Assembly (NCBI RefSeq): GCF_020217025.1
Contig: NZ_JAIWOF010000081.1
Coordinates: 1 to 10,000 of the forward strand
Reading direction: 5' to 3'
Origin: Flavobacterium sp.
Lineage (GTDB): Bacteria > Bacteroidota > Bacteroidia > Flavobacteriales > Flavobacteriaceae
Length of the DNA stretch: 10,000 bases
The notes under the pieces: model-generated
Seen by the model: the letters and a program-made list of their open reading frames with translations, nothing else
What the model was told of the DNA's origin: nothing
Database searches by the model: none
Shown: piece after piece, positions 6,506 through 10,000 of the stretch
Layout: each line of letters begins with the position of its first letter
Numbering within the stretch: position 1 is the first letter of the stretch
Program-made: the position numbers and the translations under genes

Positions 6506-7153
6506 ATGATAAAAAAAAGGTCGTATTTTATAGGATTGACACTCCTAGTATTAATCGTTTCTTCTGGTTTTATAACCTTTAAGAAAGAAAAGTTAGAAGG
6601 GTTCCATTTGTCGAACTATGAGGGTATTAAGTACCATGTTCCAAATGAATATGAGAACGAAGAAGTAATTATTCCAGTTAAAGTGCCAAATATTGGTAAA
6701 TCATTTTCTGGTTTTGCTCAAAAAATGGCTTACAAAGAGTCAAGAGGTATGTTGCATTTAGTGAATCCATACGGATACATGGGTAAATACCAATTCGGAA
6801 GAAGTACACTACGCACTGTGGGTATTTATGATTTTCAAGAATTTTTACGTAACGCTGAATGGCAAGATGAAGCTTTTAAAGCTTTAATCGCAAGAAACAA
6901 GTGGGAATTACGAAAAGAAATTCAAAAATATTCTGGTAGAGTAATCAATGGTGTAGAAATTACAGAATCAGGTTTGATTGCGGCAGCGCATTTAGGTGGA
7001 GCTGGTTCGGTAAAAAAATATTTAAGAAGTAATGGACGTAATGGTTTCAAAGATGGTTTTGGAACATCGTTATCAAGCTACATCAGAAAATTTTCAAATT
7101 ACAATATTTCGCACATCGAAGCAGATGCAAATGCTAAAGTAGATTTAGAGTAA
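6506..7153 (+). CDS. Small exported transglycosylase/lysozyme-like protein
   Basis: Probably a periplasmic or membrane-anchored peptidoglycan-cleaving enzyme of 215 aa. Residues 1-23 form a lysine/arginine start and a hydrophobic segment (signal peptide or anchor). A linker runs to about 65. The catalytic-looking domain spans about 68-195. AYKESRG (75-81) has Glu78 in the position of the catalytic acid of lytic transglycosylases. YGYMGKYQFG (89-98) matches the G-x-Y-Q-F/I substrate-cleft motif. SGLIAAAHLGGAGSV (155-169) resembles the helix of phage-type lysozymes and transglycosylases. From memory, relatives in Flavobacterium are often annotated as peptidoglycan-binding LysM proteins, but no LysM repeat is visible. 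It has its own promoter, and its stop is 2 bases from the stop of the convergent methyltransferase gene. Its substrate cleavage chemistry is inferred. Confidence 0.8.
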   Translation: MIKKRSYFIGLTLLVLIVSSGFITFKKEKLEGFHLSNYEGIKYHVPNEYENEEVIIPVKVPNIGKSFSGFAQKMAYKESRGMLHLVNPYGYMGKYQFGRSTLRTVGIYDFQEFLRNAEWQDEAFKALIARNKWELRKEIQKYSGRVINGVEITESGLIAAAHLGGAGSVKKYLRSNGRNGFKDGFGTSLSSYIRKFSNYNISHIEADANAKVDLE

Positions 7154-7155
7154 TT

Positions 7156-7890
7156 TTACATTTTGTGAATAATAAAAATACAAGGTCGATTATGTAAATC
7201 GGCCTTTTCTTTTTTCCATTCATTAACCGTTTTGGTTTTTATGAATTCTGTTGGTAACGTAATATCGCATGCCACACATAAAAGAGTACTCGGTTGTAGA
7301 ATTTGCAACAAATCTTCCATTAATTTATTATTGCGATAAGGCGTTTCAATAAACAATTGCGACTGATTTTTATCTTGTGACAAACGTTCGAAATTTTTCA
7401 ACGCTTGTTTTTTATCGTTTTTATCGATAGGCAAATAACCATTAAAAGCAAAACTTTGACCGTTCATGCCACTCGCCATCAAAGCCAATAAAATAGAACT
7501 TGGTCCCACTAAAGGTACAACTTGAATTCCTTTTTCATGTGCCAATTTCACAATAACAGCACCAGGATCTGCTACTCCAGGACAACCAGATTCACTCATT
7601 AATCCAATGTTTTCTCCTCTTAATAAAGGTTGGATGAATTCGTTATGTTCAGCAAATTCAGTGTGTTTATTTAAGACTGAAATCTTTAAATCGGGTTGTT
7701 TTTTCTCGGGATGAATGCTTTTGATGAATTTTCGAGCGGTTTTCTCGTTTTCAACGATGTAATAATCTATAAAATCAATAGTTCTCTTAATAGTTTGAGG
7801 CAAAACATCTTCAGGAACTACCGTAGTTTCTCCAGGATTGGATAAAGTGATAGGAATTAAATACAGTTTGCCTAAAGTGTTTGATTTCAT
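7156..7890 (-). CDS. SAM-dependent methyltransferase, divergent RsmI-like (tetrapyrrole methylase fold)
   Basis: A 244-residue member of the tetrapyrrole methylase superfamily, related to RsmI, which 2'-O-methylates C1402 of 16S rRNA. The family blocks are recognisable but altered. GKLYLIPITLSNPGE (7-21) replaces the usual LYLVATPIGNLGD. SESGCPGVADPG (99-110) replaces SDAGTPGISDPG. LVGPSS (127-132) forms part of the SAM pocket, and ETPYRN (182-187) replaces EAPHR. It ends directly after the methylase domain (PCIFIIHKM) and lacks the C-terminal extension of E. coli RsmI (286 aa). From memory, Bacteroidetes usually carry this shorter paralogue as well as true rsmI, so the symbol rsmI is withheld; the substrate is likely RNA but unproven. 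The ATG at 7890 follows a promoter with a ~13-base leader. Confidence 0.9.
   Translation of the reverse strand: MKSNTLGKLYLIPITLSNPGETTVVPEDVLPQTIKRTIDFIDYYIVENEKTARKFIKSIHPEKKQPDLKISVLNKHTEFAEHNEFIQPLLRGENIGLMSESGCPGVADPGAVIVKLAHEKGIQVVPLVGPSSILLALMASGMNGQSFAFNGYLPIDKNDKKQALKNFERLSQDKNQSQLFIETPYRNNKLMEDLLQILQPSTLLCVACDITLPTEFIKTKTVNEWKKEKADLHNRPCIFIIHKM
7182..7215 (+). terminator. Terminator of the transglycosylase-like gene, inside the convergent gene
   Basis: A 10-base-pair stem pairs AAGGTCGATT (7182-7191) with AATCGGCCTT (7197-7206), with one T-G wobble and a 5-base loop ATGTA. It is followed by TTTTCTTTTTT. It begins 29 bases after the plus-strand stop at 7153 and lies wholly within the last codons of the minus-strand methyltransferase gene. 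A weaker T-rich run on the minus side means some bidirectional use is possible. Confidence 0.75.
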
Positions 7891-7906
7891 AAAAAATTAT
7901 TTATGA

Positions 7907-7914
7907 CAAAAGTA
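7907..7914 (-). promoter_or_regulatory. -7 promoter box for the RsmI-like methyltransferase gene
   Basis: TACTTTTG on the minus strand matches TAnnTTTG, with TTG at 7933-7931, 16 bases upstream. The transcript would start about 13 bases before the ATG at 7890. Confidence 0.65.
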
Positions 7915-8060
7915 ATAAAAAAAGTCCCATCAAAAGAGGGTTTAAGATTATCATATTTGCATTTGGTAATAAAAGCAATGATTTGAAAAATTATTGTAAA
8001 CGTATTTTCTTAGGAACAATGTTAGAAGATATTTTTTAGAAAAAATTCAACAAAACGATA

Positions 8061-8095
8061 TTTATTTTAAAATATTTTTAATTTTTTAAAATAAA
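8061..8095. repeat. AT-only inverted repeat upstream of the cold-shock gene
   Basis: TTTATTTTAAAA (8061-8072) and TTTTAAAATAAA (8084-8095) are perfect 12-base inverted arms around an 11-base AT-rich centre. They lie about 25 bases before the cold-shock -7 box, within an intergenic region of 259 bases (7891-8149) that holds no gene. The element may be an AT-rich upstream promoter stimulant or a regulator site, or simply low complexity. Confidence 0.4.
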
Positions 8096-8119
8096 ATATT
8101 AAAAATCAATAATTTAGTA

Positions 8120-8127
8120 TATCTTTG
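8120..8127 (+). promoter_or_regulatory. -7 promoter box for the cold-shock gene
   Basis: TATCTTTG matches TAnnTTTG, 22 bases before the ATG at 8150. Transcription would start near 8132, leaving a leader of under 20 bases. No TTG is present at the -33 spacing; the region upstream is almost pure A/T. Confidence 0.65.
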
Positions 8128-8149
8128 ACACTTATTAAATATTCATATT

Positions 8150-8341
8150 ATGAACGAAGGTACAATTAAATTTTACAATGAAGCAAAAGGCTTCGGATTC
8201 ATCACTCCAAACGGTGGTGGTCAAGATGTGTTTGTTCATGCAACTGGTCTTAACGAGACAGTGCGTGAGAACGATCAGGTTTCTTATTCCGTAGAAAACG
8301 GACAAAAAGGACCAACAGCAGTAGACGTAAAGGTTATCTAA
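8150..8341 (+). CDS. Cold-shock-domain protein (CspA family)
   Basis: A 63-residue single-domain OB-fold protein that binds single-stranded RNA and DNA, acting in general as an RNA chaperone. The opening MNEGTIKFYNEAKGFGFI contains RNP1 (KGFGFI, 13-18), and RNP2 is VFVH (27-30), both with the expected aromatic residues. The ending GPTAVDVKVI is typical for bacterial Csps. The length is slightly below the 65-70 common in E. coli but normal for flavobacteria. It is a single-gene unit with its own promoter and a strong terminator. The predicted leader is very short, so the long thermosensing 5' UTR of E. coli cspA is absent. Whether it is cold-induced or constitutive cannot be told from sequence. 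Confidence 0.96.
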   Translation: MNEGTIKFYNEAKGFGFITPNGGGQDVFVHATGLNETVRENDQVSYSVENGQKGPTAVDVKVI

Positions 8342-8362
8342 GATATATTTACTTTAAGCATG

Positions 8363-8391
8363 AAGCCAATCTGAAAAGATTGGCTTTTTTT
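8363..8391 (+). terminator. Rho-independent terminator of the cold-shock gene
   Basis: The stem AAGCCAATCT (8363-8372) pairs perfectly with AGATTGGCTT (8377-8386) around a GAAA tetraloop, followed by further T residues to 8391 and a T-rich run to 8397. It begins 21 bases after the stop codon. On the minus strand the hairpin is not followed by T residues, so it would not stop transcripts from the phosphatase gene well. Confidence 0.92.
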
Positions 8392-8485
8392 ATTTTTGAA
8401 TATGATGATTCTTGAAATTTAAAAACTTTCGTTTGTATGTTGGTTCGAGATGCGAATAGAAGTAAAATAGCTAAATCCGTAAAAG

Positions 8486-8941
8486 TTATTGCTTAAGTTT
8501 TCTTGCAATTTCTTCACAAGCTTGGTCTAACATATCAAAAACGTTTTCAAATCCGTCTTGACCTCCATAATATGGGTCGGGAACATCGACATTTTCGTTT
8601 GGAAAAATTTCGTTTAGAATCAGTTTGACTTTTGATTTAGCTTCTTCATTTGGAGCCAAAGCCAAAACATCTTTGTAATTAGAATTATCCATTACAAAAA
8701 TATGGTCAAAAATATCAAAATCACTTTTTTTGAATTGTCTAGCACGTTGATTGGTAATGTCTAAACCTCTATTTTTTGCTGTTGATATCGAACGTTTGTC
8801 AGGTAATTCGCCCGCATGCCAACCGCCTGTTCCTGCTGAATCCACGATAAAATCTTCGGAAAGTTTAGAACGCATAATACCTTCTGCCAAAGGAGAACGG
8901 CAAATATTTCCTAAGCAAACCATTAAGATTTTTGTAGCCAT
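8486..8941 (-). CDS. Low-molecular-weight protein-tyrosine phosphatase
   Basis: A cytoplasmic phosphatase of 151 aa that removes phosphate from tyrosine residues of proteins; family members act with bacterial tyrosine kinases or, in Gram-positives, as arginine phosphatases. The P-loop is VCLGNICRS with nucleophile Cys9 and Arg15 (C-X5-R) at the extreme N-terminus, as usual. The general acid Asp122 lies in VPDPYYGG, the conserved D-P-Y loop. VDSAGTGGWHAGE (33-45) is another family block. The ATG follows the dnaA stop after only 3 bases (8942-8944), so the two genes are almost certainly cotranscribed. No clear terminator is seen in the 144 bases between this gene and the convergent cold-shock gene. 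Its target is unknown. Confidence 0.95.
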   Translation of the reverse strand: MATKILMVCLGNICRSPLAEGIMRSKLSEDFIVDSAGTGGWHAGELPDKRSISTAKNRGLDITNQRARQFKKSDFDIFDHIFVMDNSNYKDVLALAPNEEAKSKVKLILNEIFPNENVDVPDPYYGGQDGFENVFDMLDQACEEIARKLKQ

Positions 8942-8944
8942 GAA

Positions 8945-10000
8945 TTATAGCGATAACTTCTTGTTGATATCGTCAACGAATTTACGGAATTGTTTGTCAG
9001 TTGTAACTAAATTATCAACAGTTTTACAAGCATGAAGAACCGTTGCGTGGTCTCTGTCTCCAATTTGCGAACCAATGTTTGCCAAAGAAGCTTTCGTAAA
9101 TTTCTTAGCAAAGAACATCGCTAATTGTCTCGCTTGTACAACGTGACGTTTTCTAGTTTTCGATTGTAACGTTTCAACATCCAATTGGAAATAATCCGAA
9201 ACAATTTTCTGGATATAATCAATTGAAATTTCACGTTTTACGTTTTTAACGAATTTCTCAACTACTTGCTTAGCTAAATCAATTGTAACTTCACGTTTGT
9301 TGAAAGAAGATTGAGCAATTAATGAAATAATAGCGCCTTCTAATTCACGAACATTAGATTTAATATTCTTAGCAACGTATTCGATAATTTCTTCTGGCAT
9401 TTCCACTCCGTCACGGAATAAAATGTTTTTCAAAATTGAAATACGCGTTTCGTAGTCAGGTTGGTGTAATTCTGCTGATAATCCCCATTTGAAACGAGAT
9501 AGTAAGCGTTGCTCAATATCTTGCATGTCAACTGGTGCTTTGTCGGAAGTTAGAATTACTTGTTTTCCGTTTTGGTGTAAGTGGTTGAAGATGTGGAAAA
9601 ATACATCTTGCGTTCCTGATTTACCTGATAAGAATTGAACGTCGTCAATAATCAAAACATCAATTAATTGATAGAAGTGAATAAAATCGTTACGTGTATT
9701 TTTCTTAACAGAGTCTATATATTGTTGTGTGAATATTTCAGCTGAAATATACAACACGGTTTTTTCTGGATATTTGTCTTTGATTTCAACCCCAATAGCG
9801 TGAGCTAAGTGCGTTTTTCCTAATCCAACACCACCAAAAATTAATAATGGGTTGAAGGAAGTTCCACCTGGTTTGTTAGCAACTGCCATTCCGGCACTTC
9901 TTGCTAAACGGTTCGAATCTCCTTCTAGGAAATTATCAAAACTATAATTAGCATTTAATTGCGATTCGATTTTTAGATTACGAATACCAGGAATGATAAA
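8945..10000 (-). CDS. dnaA: Chromosomal replication initiator DnaA, 5' end cut by window edge
   Basis: The AAA+ ATPase that binds DnaA boxes at oriC, melts the origin and recruits helicase. The frame is open to position 10000, giving 351 visible residues; roughly 120 N-terminal residues (domain I and linker) are off the edge. Numbered from the edge, the visible part opens in FIIPGIRNLKIESQLN and NYSFDNFLEGDSNRLARSAG, the usual entry to domain III. Walker A GGVGLGKTH is at 56-64, Walker B LIIDDVQF at 116-123, sensor 1 ILTSD at about 149-153, the arginine-finger region RLLSRFKWG at about 165-173, and sensor 2 NVRELEGA at about 216-223. Domain IV carries the DnaA signature IGSQIGDRDHATVLHACKTV near 309-328. 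The Met at 9889 is internal, not a start. The phosphatase gene follows after 3 bases. Confidence 0.98.
   Translation of the reverse strand, partial: FIIPGIRNLKIESQLNANYSFDNFLEGDSNRLARSAGMAVANKPGGTSFNPLLIFGGVGLGKTHLAHAIGVEIKDKYPEKTVLYISAEIFTQQYIDSVKKNTRNDFIHFYQLIDVLIIDDVQFLSGKSGTQDVFFHIFNHLHQNGKQVILTSDKAPVDMQDIEQRLLSRFKWGLSAELHQPDYETRISILKNILFRDGVEMPEEIIEYVAKNIKSNVRELEGAIISLIAQSSFNKREVTIDLAKQVVEKFVKNVKREISIDYIQKIVSDYFQLDVETLQSKTRKRHVVQARQLAMFFAKKFTKASLANIGSQIGDRDHATVLHACKTVDNLVTTDKQFRKFVDDINKKLSL

Noticed and set aside
8400..8485. Possible minus-strand terminator for the phosphatase gene
   Set aside because: Only 4-base stems without T tails could be found, so no terminator is claimed.
8751..9035. 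Open frame on the plus strand across the dnaA-phosphatase junction
   Set aside because: It is antisense to the phosphatase P-loop and the DnaA C-terminus; no promoter or motif supports it.
9887..9889. ATG at 9889 (minus) as the dnaA start
   Set aside because: The frame continues upstream to the window edge with conserved DnaA sequence (IPGIRNLKIESQLN, NRLARSAG), so this Met is internal.

Overview
The window is a stretch of ordinary chromosome from a member of the Bacteroidota, most likely Flavobacterium or a close relative. The DNA is AT-rich and the genes lack Shine-Dalgarno sequences. Five intergenic gaps carry an exact match to the Bacteroidetes -7 promoter box TAnnTTTG. The proteins are of flavobacterial type: a long GAPDH of about 480 residues, a DUF2279 protein, and a low-molecular-weight phosphatase directly behind dnaA. 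Because dnaA lies at the right edge, the region is probably close to the replication origin, although no origin is visible here.

Layout, left to right. (1) 1-1383, minus: glyceraldehyde-3-phosphate dehydrogenase, cut by the left edge, with its own promoter. (2) 1507-2889, minus: a membrane-anchored or exported HtrA/Deg serine protease ending in a clear terminator. (3) 2890-3014: a divergent promoter region. (4) 3015-6409, plus: a probable operon of dapF, a GNAT acetyltransferase, mltG and a DUF2279 protein, with gaps of 12-26 bases. A short palindromic repeat lies inside the 5' end of the DUF2279 reading frame. (5) 6506-7153, plus: a small exported transglycosylase-like protein with its own promoter; its terminator lies inside the end of the next, convergent gene. 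(6) 7156-7890, minus: a divergent RsmI-type SAM-dependent methyltransferase. (7) 8150-8341, plus: a cold-shock protein flanked by its own promoter and terminator. (8) 8486-10000, minus: dnaA (its N-terminus is off the right edge) followed after 3 bases by a low-molecular-weight tyrosine phosphatase.

The central block has a cell-envelope theme. DapF makes meso-diaminopimelate for peptidoglycan, MltG cuts nascent glycan strands, the 6506-7153 product probably also cuts glycan, and HtrA handles damaged envelope proteins. The right-hand block concerns replication initiation and general RNA or ribosome functions.

I found no mobile element with a transposase, no phage genes, no CRISPR array, no defence cassette, and no RNA gene. 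The observation most worth following is the repeat element at about 5456-5513, which appears to supply the start codon region and signal-peptide n-region of the DUF2279 gene. The rest is mainly core-genome content with a few unusual start codons, motif changes and an embedded terminator.
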